From NCBI GenBank assembly GCA_019916065.1, contig CM034241.1, positions 22,335,541 through 22,399,540 of the forward strand: a stretch of DNA of 64,000 nt, in the 5' to 3' direction. The position numbers and the translations under genes were made by a program. The stretch's first letter is position 1, and every line of letters begins with the position of its first letter. The stretch is from Vitellaria paradoxa (lineage: Eukaryota > Streptophyta > Magnoliopsida > Ericales > Sapotaceae). Under the pieces are notes generated by a model. That model saw only the letters and a list, made by a program, of their open reading frames with translations. It made no database searches and was not told the DNA's origin. Below are positions 1 to 12,637 of this stretch, piece by piece.

Positions 1-1311
1 TCAATTAAAATTTACCTAAATAATTCGTTGAAACGTTGAAAAATAAGTTGTTCTAATGATTTTGGTCAAAAATCAATACGAAAAATTGACAAATGTAGAA
101 AAAAAGTGGGTAATTTTTTTAGTTTTTTATAATTTTTTGTAAAGTTGGTAAAATTTAAATTTTAAAAATAAGCACACGAAAAGTGAAAATAACAAAAGTT
201 GGTAAAAATAAGTAAATATTTGTAATTTTTTATAATTTTCGGTAGTTTTTGACCTAATCAAACGGGGTCTATATAATAAATTAGGATTGTTTTTGAAAAT
301 CTTCATACAAATTAAGATCTAACGGTTAAGAATTATTTTTCTTTCATTCAATGATTGAGATTTTTTTTTATATTTTTAATTACTTACTTAATTCTTATTT
401 TAGTAAAACTTCATTATTATCTATCTTACAAAATAATTTGAACATTTTAAATTTCATCATATGTCAAGAGTGGAGAACTTATTCAAATCAAAATTGTTAA
501 TTTAAATTCCGCGCAATTATAGTTTTTAGAAAGTTGAATCTTCTAAATTAAAGCATCATAATTTGTGTGTTTTTTTATGGTGTTGATTAACAATTAATTG
601 AAGAGAGAGACCAAAACACATAGTATGTCTAAAATTTTGGAAAAAAATTAAAATTCACTAACTATCATAACTTTTTCAATTTGAATCATTTGTCCATAGT
701 TTTAACTATATAAAAAATTTAATACAAATTTTGATCAAAGTGCCACAAACACGAGTTATTGCTAGTTTTTTGATATTGAGAGTCAGTGATGGGCGTTCTT
801 TCTATTCCATGTCATCCATTTTAGTTAACGAGGTTAACACTAACTGAATAAGTGAATCTATTCTATCTCAATCCGTTCCATAGTAGGTGGCTAATAATTT
901 AACAAGTGAATCTATTATATCTTGGACACCAGATCGCTTGACGGTGCCCGTTTTGTCTTGTCCTAAATGGAATAGCTCTATTAAGTTACACTGCACCCCA
1001 ACTCAAGTCTCTTGTCTGTTTTTTTTTTTTTTTGCACTCACAACCTAAGAATTTGCTCCACCAAAACAACCTCGGGGCAATCTTCTTCATTCTATGTTGA
1101 CCTCGACCCGAGTTCGCTTTTTTGGAAGCCACTTCCCATAGCAAGACCTGGTATACTTGTTAGTGGTAGTCGATCGGGGCTAGATTTAGTTCTAGTCCGA
1201 ATACAAACTTAATTAGTCGAGTATTAATATTTGCATGGGCATAATACTTATATTAATAAAATTTGTCAAATTAGTTCTTTAATAGATCAGATATAAATAT
1301 ATCTATTACTA
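1..1311. other. Gene-free AT-rich DNA
   Basis: No supported gene. Short reading frames here have no recognisable domain. About 1221-1296 resembles, in opposite orientation, about 22435-22506 (both carry the word GCATGGGCATAAT or its complement followed by similar AT-rich sequence), so part of it is an old dispersed repeat. Confidence 0.6.
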
Positions 1312-1650
1312 TTTGTACCAAAATTCTGGCGGGCAAACAGTAATACAATCACAAGATCTCAAAAATTATGGATAAGGACAAGAGTGATGATCAGGCGGTG
1401 TGGGTTGTCATTGCCTTGCAATTGCAAGGACTTCAAATTTGCTGATATCTACAAGTTAATGATATGTTAGCCGATAAGGCTATGGATAGGGATATGAAAC
1501 AGATTCTGATGATTGATTTGATATGGATATAAGTATGATTTTGAGTAATGGGATGGTGATCTGTTGATATTGATATGGATATGAGTATGATTTTGAGTAA
1601 TGGCATGGTGATCTATTAACAGAAGAACAATATGGATTATTACATTGTGT
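1312..1650 (-). repeat. LTR end fragment of a coding-poor LTR family (copy D)
   Basis: Read on the minus strand this matches the U5 end and primer-site side of the LTR at 19972-21106. Shared words include ATAAGGACAAGAGTGATGATC (plus-strand reading, one base different in the other copy) and a run near TGGTACAAAT. The promoter half is missing. An imperfect 52-bp tandem duplication lies at 1520-1620 (words GATATGGATAT and AGTATGATTTTGAGTAATG repeated). It is a truncated copy, not a gene. Confidence 0.65.
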
Positions 1651-1777
1651 TTGTTCTCAAAAAAACCTTAACCTATCACAAGAAGACGTGTACTACGACA
1701 ATGAAAAGATCATTTGAAGATTTGAAAATACATTAGCAAGTCAATTAGCCGTTTTGTTTTATAGAAAGATTAGTACA

Positions 1778-2877
1778 TGTTTGTCCAAAAATATTAGCCT
1801 AAAAGATTTTGTTGAAATTTCCATGGTCGATAAGATTTTACTTAAGATAAATTGAGTTTTTAAATTTTGACTGACCAAAGAAGACTTGTTTTGATCGGCC
1901 TAAAATTACTAATTTTAAGTGAGATTTGATTTAGCTCATATTTGGTAACTTAATTTGGATCTTTATCTTTAGTTAATTTAGTATGATACGGGTTATAAAG
2001 ATATTTGGGTGATTTAATTTGTTGATTCACCTTGATCTTTGGCACCTTACACCTAAATTCAAGGATAATGGGAAATTACAACCAGATAACGACCCACTCT
2101 TATAGATAAGTGGGTCGACTTAAGTTATGGATAAGTAAGTGGTTGCTGTTGTGGAAGGGAGTTACAGATGGCAATTACAAGTAGCAGTTATTTTCCTACC
2201 ATAGTATAAATATTCATGAAGGTAGCCAAAGAACTGGTCCCCAACCTCACAAGTTGTCTTTCCATTTCAGTATTTATCTTTTCAATTTTTTTTTTCAATT
2301 TTAATTGTAATTTTCATTCCAATATTTTAATTTAGTTGTAATTCTCTCTTCTCTTCATCTTCATGTAATAAAATTGTATCTATTTAGGAGTGGTTTAATT
2401 TCCATCTCCATACATATCCATTGGCGTAATGCCTCCTTTTACCGGTTATTGCTCTAATTCTTTTGATTCTGATTTTGATTCATCTACAAATTATTCCGTG
2501 TATCAGTCATTATACTCTAATCCGTATTTTTTGATACTTATCAATATTTCTATGGATCACCTGATTGTGATCTATATTCATCCAAATCCCAGTACCAATT
2601 ATATGAAAATCCATATTATTTTTCTAATACGCATGATTTTAATAGATCACAATTCCAGCACCTATATGAATTAGAATATATATGAGTCGGAATCAAATTC
2701 TTATATATATTCACAACCTAACGTAAATGACGGTGAATTTGAAGTCCTTACTGCGGCAAGACAGTGGCAACCCACACCGCCTGATCCTTTTCATCTATAT
2801 CCATTGAGTCCTTGGACTCTAGCACACTCGTGCAACTAATCCAATCAGAAACTATGAAAGAACGTGTGCTGTTTGCA
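1778..2877 (+). mobile_element. LTR of the coding-poor LTR family (copy A)
   Basis: Plus-orientation LTR of about 1.1 kb, starting TGTTTGTCC and ending TTTGCA. It is homologous to the minus-strand LTRs at 16515-17218 and 19972-21106. It has a TATA-like TATAAATATT at about 2208, an AATAAA-type signal near 2367 (TGTAATAAAATTG) and the shared downstream words GGAGT and TAATGCCTCC. The primer-site side (TTTTGGCGCAAAC) follows directly but is now split by the Athila insertion at 2888/16497. No gag or pol follows it. The small frame at 2429-2674 is LTR sequence. Confidence 0.75.
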
Positions 2878-2888
2878 CCAGAGTAGAA

Positions 2889-4359
2889 TGATTAGACGTG
2901 AAAGTGTAATTTCAAACTCTATATTTAGATACATTTTAATGCATTTGAATGGTTAAATTTAAAGTTGACATTATTTTGTAACTTACAAGTTTTATCATCT
3001 TATTTGTAGGGAAATGGATGAGAAAAGCAAAGTTAATAGTGTTGGAGAGGGCTTAGAAGACGAAGGAAAAGTTGTGGTTCAACCTTCACCAAGAATGGTT
3101 TGGACCAACCCAAGGACTTAGAGCGAAGGAGAAAGAAAAATGGAGCAACCCAGGTTTAGGGGTCCGAACCCCTCCTCAAACGGTCTGGACCACAGTGGAT
3201 GAATATGGAGAAATTGACATTCTGTGGTTCGGACCCCTACCCAAAGGGTCCGGACCCCAGCAAAGCCCTAGGCGCGCGTTTTTACTTCGTTTTTTTTAGG
3301 GTTTTCTTTTTTTTCAATAACCTTTTTATATTCATCTTGAATGGTTGAACAAGGAACTTCTTCCTCATTTTTTTTAGCTTAGATTTTGAGAGTTTTGAGA
3401 GTTTTTTTTACATTGTTTTGAGAGAAGGTTTATGGAGTTGTTCGACGTTTGTTTGTTCTTCGCTGCACTACTCTTTCATTACGCAGTTTCAGAGTTACTT
3501 TCCGTGTAAGTTGATTTTCGTTTCATTAATTTAATATATGATTTATTGTTCTCAAGTGGTAGATCGAATGTTCATGCTTACGTTTATTGCTTTCGTTTTG
3601 TTTAAAATCATGTTAGCGTAGAAACCCTAGTTCTTGGTTCATGAATCAAAGAAGGATAGTTCATGAAACACTCTAGGATGTACGTTGACCCTTCACATGG
3701 GTTGCGAAACCACATGCGTAGGGTTTCACGATTTTAAAACCCATATTCGTTTGAAATCACTAATACTGATTTTTGGGTTAAATATTCCTTACACTTTTGA
3801 AACAAGTTGAAAATAGATTCAATTTCAATTTTGATTTCGTTTGTTTAGAAAACCTTCAGAAACAAAATCTTTAACCATATTCGCTTGAAATCACTGGTAC
3901 TGATATTTGATTTTAATGTTTTTAAAACTTTTTAAACAAAGCCCTAATTCAGAATTGAACCTAAACACCCCAGAGTGAAGTAGTGAAATACCTGGACTTG
4001 TGAGTTGAATCAAGAACCCTTTTTACTATCGAGTTTCATTATTCAATTTATCTCTATGCAATATTTAATTTTCCTTGAATTTTAGACTTAATTTGAATTT
4101 AAATTTAAAAATTGAATTGCTGAATTTCCTTAATAGAATTAATTTAATTTTAGTTTAAATTTTGATTCTGCAAAACTCTAGGATTTATTCCCAATTGAAC
4201 ATCAAACCTTAGTTACATTAAGTTTTAAATTTCTCTTTTATCCTAGAAACTAAATAACATAGGCTCCCTGTGAATTCGACTTCGAACTCACCGAGTTAAA
4301 ACTACGACTGCTCTCTTGCACTTGAGAGGTAGAACCCGAACACATTTCAGAGTCGGTCA
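2889..4359 (+). repeat. 5' LTR of the Athila element
   Basis: 1,471 bp, aligned by eye over its whole length with 14973-16491. It lacks a 45-bp-scale segment present in the 3' copy around 15806-15850. It carries a GC-rich island at about 3110-3260 with near-palindromic words related to GGTCCGGACC. The frames at 3072-3299 and its 3' LTR partner are non-genic. Confidence 0.93.
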
Positions 4360-4365
4360 AGTTTT

Positions 4366-4382
4366 TGGTGCCGTTGCCGGGG
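4366..4382 (+). other. Primer binding site, tRNA-Asp type
   Basis: TGGTGCCGTTGCCGGGG, starting 7 bases past the LTR end. It is complementary to the 3' end of plant tRNA-Asp(GTC) except for one base (T for C at the fourth position). This primer type is usual for Athila elements. Confidence 0.9.
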
Positions 4383-4462
4383 AGCCAAAATTTAGTCTTT
4401 AGGTTATTTCTAATTTTTATTTCTTTCTACGTGATTTAATTTTTTTTTAAATTTAAAAGTGT

Positions 4463-6319
4463 ATGCAACTTAAATCGGGTAGGATAATTGTAGTAGAACC
4501 CGAACTAAAAGACTCTTCTTATATTCCTGAATCTTCCATGCATTCATTTTCCACTGTTTCACTTACTACTTCATTTTTTCATTTAATGGCTGAGTTGAGA
4601 GGTAATGGGGAAGGTAGTGAGCATGGGGATAATAATCCCCAAGAAATTCTAGGTTGTATCCCTTTAAAAGAGCGTCTTAATCCTATTAGGCAATCTACCC
4701 GATCATGCATAGTCTTGCTTTTAAATAGGGGAAATTCCACATTTAGGCCACGAATTATCCAACTTTTACCCACTTTCCATGGTCTAGATTCTGAAAATCC
4801 TTATAACCACCTTAGGGAGTTTAAGGAAATAAGTAACACTTGTGTAGAACATAATGTCAATGAGGATGTAGTACATCTTCAACTTTTCTCATTTTCTCTT
4901 AAGGACAAAGCCAAATCATGGCTTTATTCCCTTCGTCCACGTTCTATAGGAACGTGGTGTGAAATGCAAACTGAGTTTTTAAAGAAATATTTCCCAACTC
5001 AGAAAACTCAGTATTATAGGAGACAGATTACCACATTTTCATGCAAACCTAATGAAAACTTCTGTCGAGCCTGGGAAAGGTTCAAAGACTTTTTAATGGC
5101 TTGTCCTCACTATGGTTTTGAGACATGGAGAATAGTAAGTATTTTTCATGAATCTTTAACCCCTAGTCTTAAGCAATTAGAATCTATCATGTGTAATGGA
5201 ACCTTATTTGATAAGACTGCAGAGGATGCCATGGACTTCTTTGACATGGTAGCCGAAGATTCCAATGATTGGGAAATTGGACCTCCTTCATCTTCTGAGC
5301 ATAGGAATCCCATGCCTAGTGGTCAGTTAACCCTAAGTGAGAGTGATGATTTAAAGGCTAGGATAGCGGCAATGCAACATAAGTTAGACACACTTGAACT
5401 TAAGAATAAAGGGAAATTGGCGGAGGCGCAAATGGTATGTTGGGCATGTGACCAAGTAGGACATGATCCTAATTCATGTCCCGAGCTTCCTTTACTTAAG
5501 GAAGTAGCTTATAGTCAGCCGTATGTTAATAACATTCAAAGCCGACCATACCAAAATAGAGGTCAGGGTAACACTTCCTACCCACAAGGGGGGAATGTGA
5601 GGTATCAAGGGGGAAATCAACCACCCCATGCTTATCATCAGGGATGGAAGAATCCTCCTGACCTTGGGTGGAAAAATGATAATCTAAGCCAACCATTTCA
5701 ACCCCTTCCTTTACCACCACCTCAATATCAACAGCCCAATCCTGTTGCATATCAATCGCCCTAGAAGAGATCCTTTGAGGAATCTATGCAACAATTTGTG
5801 CAACAGCAAGTGATTATTAATGACAATGTGTCTAGGGCTTTAGAAGATATTAGAGGGCAAGTCTCTAAGATTACGCAAGCTATGAGTATTACTCCAGGTG
5901 GTACACTTCCTTCACAGACTTTCCCAAACCCAAAAGGTCAGGTAAACATTGCTGAATCTTCTACTTCTGGTACTACTTCACATGCACAGGTGCAATCTAT
6001 CACCACTTTAAGAAGTGGGAGAGAGATTCACAAACCTGATGATCCTAGAGTAAGAAGTAGGAGGGAGATTCACAAACCTGATGATCCTAGAGTTAATGCA
6101 CCAGATGTTAAATTAGGAATGAAAGGTAGCAAGGAGGTAGAAGAGCCGAGTGAAGTAGAGGGTGAGAAAGAGAAAGAGGGAGAAACCAGTAATAGTGAGA
6201 AGCAAATAGTTGAGAGTAAGAATAGTGAAAAAGAGGCAAAGAGTAAAGAGAAAGTGAGAGAACCTATTGTGGGAACTTCGGGCAGGCATGAGAAAGAAAT
6301 AGATAGTTACACACCTTAA
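4463..6319 (+). pseudogene. Athila gag (nucleocapsid precursor), one internal stop
   Basis: Gag forms the cytoplasmic particle and binds the element RNA. The frame opens at ATG 4463 and runs 433 codons to TAG 5762-5764, then continues in the same frame to TAA 6317-6319. A Retrotrans_gag-like core lies around residues 95-280, with words such as FKEISNTCVEHNVNEDVVHL and LFSFSLKDKAKSWLYSL. A CCHC zinc knuckle follows (CWACDQVGHDPNSCP, near residue 330). The tail is rich in Pro, Gln and Asn. After the stop come a coiled-coil-like piece and a very Lys/Glu-rich segment, with a repeated unit (SRREIHKPDDPRV twice, about 6011-6094). In Athila elements gag and pol are usually one frame, so 5762 and 6317 are probably inactivating stops. 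Confidence 0.9.
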
Positions 6320-6387
6320 CCACCTTTCCCTCAAAGGTTAGGAAAAAGAAAGAATGAGATGTTGAATTCTGAGATTTTAGAGGTTTT

Positions 6388-9300
6388 AAACAAGTTAGAA
6401 TTAACATCCCATTACTTGAGGCTATTAAACAGAATCCGTCTTATGCTAAGTTTCTTAAAGATATGTGCACTGTTAAGAGAAAGCTTAATACTAAGGAAAA
6501 AGCTTTTTTGACTCAACAAGTTAGTGTCATAATTTAGCATGAGACACCTCCTAAGTATAAAGATCCTAGTTGTCTAACAATTTCATGTGGAATTGGGGAT
6601 CACATCATTGATAAAGCTCTACTTGATTTAGGTGCTAGTGTCAATCTATTACCTTATATGGTTTACAAACAATTAGGATTAGGTGAGCTTAAACCCACTA
6701 GGATAACTTTGCAATTGGCTGACCGCTGAGTCAAAATGCCAAGAGGTATAGTAGAGGATGTGTTAGTTCAAGTAGACAAATTCTACTTTCCTGTTGATTT
6801 CATAGTGTTGGACACCTAACTTGTTCAAAATCCTTCCCATTCCATTCTAGTGATCTTAGGTAGACCATTCCTCGCTACTGCTAATGCTGTGATTAATTGT
6901 AGAAATGGGATTATGAAGTTGTCTTTTGGGAATATGACCGTTGAAATAAATATTTTCAGGGTAAGGAAACAAATAGGAGAGTTTGAGGATGTTAGAGAGG
7001 TGGACGTGATTCATACTTTAAGTGATGAGTATTTTGAGAAAACATATCTTGAGGATCCCATAGAACGAGCTCTAGTGAGAAGTGAAAGATTTGAAGTCTT
7101 AGATGGGGAGAATTGTGTGGGGAATGAAGAGTTAGTAAGTGATAGAAAAGAAGTAATGGAAGTTAAGGGCTGGGTGCCAGTTTTTGAATCCTTAAAGCCA
7201 TCATTGATTAAACCTAAGCCATCAGTGAAATGTCCTCTTTGTCCTCCTAGGAAACCATTGCCCATTGAACTTAAATATGCATTATTAGGAGAGGATGAGA
7301 CCTTCCCTGTTGTCATTTCTTCAAAATTAGAAAAAGTTCATGAAACTAAGTTACTAGCAGTTTTAAGTGCTCATAGAAAAGCCTTAGGATGGACAATAGC
7401 TGACCTTCGAGGTATTAGTCCTTTAGTATGTACTCATCACATATACCTTGAGGATGATGCTAAACCAGTAAGGCAGCAACGAAGGCTAAACCCCAACATG
7501 AAAGAAGTAGTAAAAGGGAAAGTGCTTAAGTTGCTTGATGCAGGTATTATTTACCCCATCTCTGATTCAAAATGTGTGAGTCCCACTCAAGTGGTTCCTA
7601 AAAAGTCTGGTGTCACTGTGGTTGAAAATGAGAAAGGAGAATTAGTGCCTCAACGCACCCAGACTAGGTGGCGTATGTGTATTGATTACAGGCGCTTGAA
7701 TGCTGTGACCTGGAATGACCATTTTCCCCTCCCATTCTTATATCAAGTCCTCGAGAAAGTAGCAGGCAAATTTTTTTATTGTTTCTTGGATGGATACTCA
7801 GGATACAATCAGGTTGAAATAGCATTAGAGGACCAAGAGAAGACCACCTTCACATGTCCCTTTGGCATTTTTGCGTATAGACGCATGCCATTTGGGTTAT
7901 GTAACGCACCCGCGACTTTTCAAAGGTGTGTAATGAGTATTTTTAGTGATATGGTTGAAAGGTTCTTAGAGGTTTTTATGGATGACTTCTCGGTTTATGG
8001 AGATACTTTTGATGAGTGCTTAATCAATCTTGAAAAAGTGTTAGTAAGATGTGAAGAGAGTAATTTGGTGTTAAACAAGGAAAAGTGTCATTTTATGGTA
8101 CAACAGGGGATTGTTTTAGGACATATAATGTCATGTCGAGGAATTGAGGTAGATAAAGCAAAAGTTGAATAAATTCAAAATTTACCTACCCCTCGATGTG
8201 TTAAGGACATAAGATCGTTTCTTAGCCATGCTGGATTTTACTGGCATTCATCAAGTCCTTTAGCTCTATTGCTCGACCCTTATGCTCTCTATTGTCTAAT
8301 GATGTCCCTTTTGAATGGACATCCTCATGTCAAGAGGCATTCGACCAACTTAAACAATTGCTTACCATTGCTCCTATTATGCAAAGCCTAGATTGGTCCT
8401 TACCATTTAAGTTTATGTGCGATGCTAGTGAGGGCAACGGAAAGACGAGAAACCCTATGCTATTTACTACGCTAGTAAGACTCTAAATGAAACTCAAATT
8501 AATTATACTACTACTGAAAAAGAGCTTCTAGCAGTAGTCTTTGCCCTAGATAAGTTTAGGTTATATTTGGTAGGATCTCATGTCATAGTGTTTACGGACC
8601 ATGCGGCCTTGAAATATCTTCTTTCTAAGCAAGAGGCAAAACCCTGTCTAATTAGATGGATACTCCTCCTTCAAGAGTTTGATTTAGAAATTAAAGATAA
8701 GAAATGAGTAGAGAATGTGGTAGCTAACCATTTGTCTAGACTACCCCAGTGTGTGTCTAATTCTGCTGACCTACCAATCAATGAGCATTTTCCTGATGAC
8801 CACCTTATGCACGTTAGCATAAATCCGTCGATCCAGCCTCCTTGGTATGCAAACATCGCTAATTTTCTAGTGACTGGTCAAATGCCTTCTCACTGGACAA
8901 AGGTTGATAGAGGTAAATTTTTACGTAAAGTTTGTAATTTCTTTTGGGATGAACCTTACCTCTACAAATATTGTCCAAATCAAATTGTGAGGAGATGTAT
9001 TCTCGATAATGAGATTCTTTGTGTTATAGAGTTTTGTCATACTTTAGCTTGTGGAGGCCACTTTTCTTCAAAGAAAACCATTGCTAAGATCCTACAAATT
9101 GGTTTTTGTTGGCCTTCCATGTTTAAAGATGTGCATAACTACTGCATAAGATGTGACCGTTGCCAACGTTTAGGAGCCCTGTCTAAGCGTAATGAGATGC
9201 CCCCAAAACCCTATGATTATCTTAGAAATTTTTGATTGTTGAGGGATAGATTTTATGGGGCCATTTCCTAATTCGTTTGGTTTTGAGTACATTTTAGTGG

Positions 9301-10136
9301 CCATAAATTATGTGTCCAAATGGGTAGAGGCCATTGCCACTCGCACCAATGACCACCGAGTAGTGATCAAGTTTTTAAAAGAACATATTTTTTCTTATTT
9401 TGGGATGCCAAGAGCAATTATTAGTGATGAAGGTAAGCATTTTTGCAATAAACCTATTGGAATCCTAATGCGTAAATATGGTGTGATGCATAAAGTGAGA
9501 ACTGCTTACCACCCACAAAATAATGGCCAAGTTGAATTAGCATATAGGGAGATTAAAAGTATTCTTGAAAAGACCGTCAATCCCACTAGAAAAGATTGGT
9601 CTTTAAGACTTTTGGATACATTGTGGGCGTACCGAACGGCTTATAAAACAATCTTGGGTATATCTCCCTATCGTCTTGTTTTTGGCAAGGCTTGCCACCT
9701 ACTTATTGAAATGGAACATAGAGCCTATTGGGCAATTCGGCAATTTAATGAGAATATAGAAGATGTCGGGGTTTTTCGGAAGCTTTAATTAAATGAACTT
9801 GAAGAATTGAGAAATCATGCTTTTGAAAATGCTAAATATGCCAAGGCTAAGATAAAGGAATTGCATGATAAGCATATTCATAGGAAATCCTTCCATGTTG
9901 GCCAAAAAGTTTTGATGTATGACTCAAGGTTACATCTCTTCCCGAGAAAGCTCCGATCTAGGTGGTGTGGACCTTTTATTATTCTTTCTGTCTCAGGACA
10001 TGGTGTGTGTGAAGTCCATAATCTACGCAACAATACCACTTTTAAGGTTAATAGCCATCGACTTAAACCATATTTAGAGAATTTTGTAGCGGAGGTTGAG
10101 ACATGGGATCTTTTAGATCCCCCACCTTACGAGTAA
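6388..10136 (+). pseudogene. Athila pol: protease, RT, RNase H, integrase (broken)
   Basis: Pol copies the RNA and inserts the DNA. Protease has DLGASVNLLP at about 6627-6660, followed by stops near 6727 and 6818. The RT frame 6850-8172 contains RWRMCIDYRRLN, the LDGYSGYNQ block, MPFGLCNAPATFQ and FMDDFSVYG (the YxDD-box site). RNase H is split: 8292-8486 (ends near FMCDASEG), then a frame change, then the [14 protein letters not shown] stretch and a stop near 8705. Integrase frames are 8717-9235 (HHCC zinc site, with CIRCDRCQRLG), 9255-9788 (catalytic core with [13 protein letters not shown] and AYREIKS as D, D, E) and 9807-10136 (C-terminal domain with [18 protein letters not shown]). At least one frameshift lies near 6395. 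No chromodomain was seen, as expected for Athila. Confidence 0.92.
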
Positions 10137-11098
10137 GATGAGATTAGAATGTACTTGTAGTTGTATCATAGTTAGGATTAGGAGAGACTTTGTTTTTAAG
10201 TTGTTCTAGGATCTTGGTTCCAAGTTTAGGTAATTTTGGTTGTTTTTTTTTTTTTTAAATAATAAAAAACAAAATAGTTGAAGGTATCCTATTCTGTGGT
10301 CCAGACCCCTCCTAAACGGTTTGGACCCTAGCAAGCATGCTAGCCAAGAGGACCTTCCTATGGTCCAGACCGTTCCCAAAGGGTTCGGACCCTACAACCC
10401 GATTAAAACCCCCTTTTGGCCATTTCAAACCTCCATTCTTCTCTTCCAAACTCCAATCCTCTCAGGTCCTCTCCTAATATTTGAAGAATCCTTCAAGAAT
10501 CAGCTGTCCCAAGGTCTATTGAAGTGATTTTCGACCTCAATCTTCTTGTTCAAACCTTATAAGGTATGCTTTCTCCCATTCGAGCCCTAGGTTGTTATTT
10601 GTTTATCTCCTTTTGAACCCAAGCTTCAAAGCACCAAGGGTTCTTGATTTGTGGCTTCATGAAGCTTTATTTGGTGTTTTTCATGTTGGGTAGACATGAA
10701 TCTCTCATTTTGAGTGATTCTCTTCCTACCCTATCACTTTCTTTACCGTGGGTCACAATGGGGTCCAAGGGTTCAAGGAACCCTCAAACTCTAGCTTGGT
10801 TTTGGATCTTCCTATCTTCAAAATCCTTTTCTCACAAGTGAAATTAAAAATCTTTTGATTAAGTTGATGTATGGTGCTAGAGGACCCATCTTTAGTGGAA
10901 GGGTGTATAGCCACCAAGTTTATGGCATTGACCCATTCATGGTAAATGGTGAATGGTCACATAGACCATTTTCATTACATACATTCATCCTAGTTTCAAG
11001 TCTCAGTTTTGTTTCATAGAATGGGCCACTGAACTTGTGTGGACATAGGGATTGAGAAGTGGTTAATTGAATTATTTCCTTGAATTATTGTAGCTCCT
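10137..11098 (+). other. Athila spacer between pol and ORF-1
   Basis: Non-coding. It contains a second copy of the GC-rich motif found in the LTRs, at about 10290-10400 (TCTGTGGTCCAGACCCCTCC followed by CAAAGGGTTCGGACC). The frames at 10321-10527 and 10644-10841 show no domain. Confidence 0.7.
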
Positions 11099-12082
11099 AT
11101 GGCTCCAAGAATGAAAAGACCTGCAAATAGACAATTAGGGTCAAGTTCATTTGATAGGAGTAGATTCTGGACGGAAGAGGCTAATAAAAGATATGATGAC
11201 ACTTAGTCACGTAAGTCAGTGATGATTGAGAGATTTTCGCAAATTGATCATTTTAGGAGAGAACAGTTTATGCTTGAGCAGAATTTTGAAGGCAGGCAGT
11301 GGCTTAATGTGGCAAGATTCCATGCTTATTGTATATTAGATTTAGTAAAGGAATTCTTTGCCAATTTCAGAGAGGGGTCTATCATCAGAAGAAGAGGTAG
11401 GGAAAGCTTTGTTAGTTGGGTTAAAGGGGTTGAGATTACCTTAACAGATTATGACTTTGCACAAGTTTTCCAAATCCCTGGAGTTGAAAACCTAGAGTTC
11501 ACTTATCCTTCTGAAGGGACTCCATCATTCCCCGTTGTAACTTCTGAGATCTTGTTAGAAGGACATGAATGGGGTGCAGAGTATAGGAAGCCAGTGTTTG
11601 TACTTACGGATAAATATTGGGCACTACATATGTGTTCTTACACAAACCTACTACCTCAGAATAGGAACTCTGATTGCACCCGCATTAGAGCTAAATTGAT
11701 TTATGCTATTGGGATGGGATTGACAATTGACTTGCCTTCCTATTTTTGGCACCAAGTGGCGTACACCTGTGAGCATCCTAGTGCTTTAACTACATTACTT
11801 TTTGGTAGAGCGCTCACAAAAATATTCAGAAGGAAGGGAGCCCGTATTACTAATGATTTACCTATAGCCGCTGGTTTGCACCCTTTCAATATCACATCTT
11901 ATGTCAAATCCCGAGGCATAATCTCCCGAAAGAATAGGAAGGTAGATGAACCTGAAAGTCAGGGTGAACCTTCACAGGCATCAAAGGAGCCAGAAGAGGA
12001 TAAGAAGGAGGTTACTAATAAAGACTTAGGTGATCAAATAGGGGCACTGGCTGAGCATATCAGTGTTATGGAGCAAAATTAG
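11099..12082 (+). pseudogene. ATHILA ORF-1-type protein (env-position ORF), one in-frame stop
   Basis: Recognised as the ATHILA ORF-1 / plant transposon protein family found downstream of pol in Athila elements. Its function is unsettled: its position resembles that of env, but no signal peptide or membrane segment is visible here. The frame probably opens at ATG 11099 (MAPRMKRPANRQ) and has a TAG at 11204-11206. It then runs open from 11207 (first later ATG 11219) for 287 codons. Recognisable blocks are FEGRQWLNVARFHAY, GRESFVSWVKG, DYDFAQVFQIPG and KLIYAIGMGLTIDLPSYFWHQ. The tail is Glu/Lys-rich with a short predicted coiled-coil end (QIGALAEHISVMEQN). One stop is the only visible lesion. 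Confidence 0.8.
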
Positions 12083-12637
12083 GAAGCAAACAACCAACTC
12101 CTTCAGCGTATCCACTAGAGCCAGCAGACCCATGGACACCTCTTACAGAGCATCTTGGACTACGTCAGAGAGTCTCATCCACCTCCACCTCCTCAGTGAT
12201 TGTTATTTTCTTATCTTTTTGAGAGTTTAGGAGAGAGATTTATTGTTTTATTTATTGCTCCTAAAACTCTGTCATTCACTTTATTTGAGACGGATGTATA
12301 TTTATGTTTAACTTTGCATTTTGATATTTTCACTTAATCATGTTTGCTTATTACTTCTTGCTGTCGTTGAAATTATTCTTTTTATTTTTACTTTATGATT
12401 TTGTTTACCTTTGTTCTTCTTGCCTTATTTTGTATACTCTTTGAAAAGAACAGGTACATCAAGTCTGGTTCTAACCATGACCATTTTACTCAGAAGGATA
12501 ATTTTAATATGTTAATTGGGCATAAACGTAAATAGGAAGCAACACTCTACCTGTCTAGTGATAGTGAATCTGAGAGTCCTGAAGTTAACTGTGAATGGTG
12601 GCCTAAAAGATATTTTTTAGAGAGTAATTCCCTATCT

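Noticed and set aside
1012..1212. Plus-strand 66-codon ORF
   Set aside because: Starts in a poly-T-rich run and has no recognisable domain; part overlaps an old repeat.
3072..3299. ORF in the Athila 5' LTR (with a partner at 15102-15348)
   Set aside because: It lies wholly in the LTR, has no domain, and indels break it between the two LTR copies.
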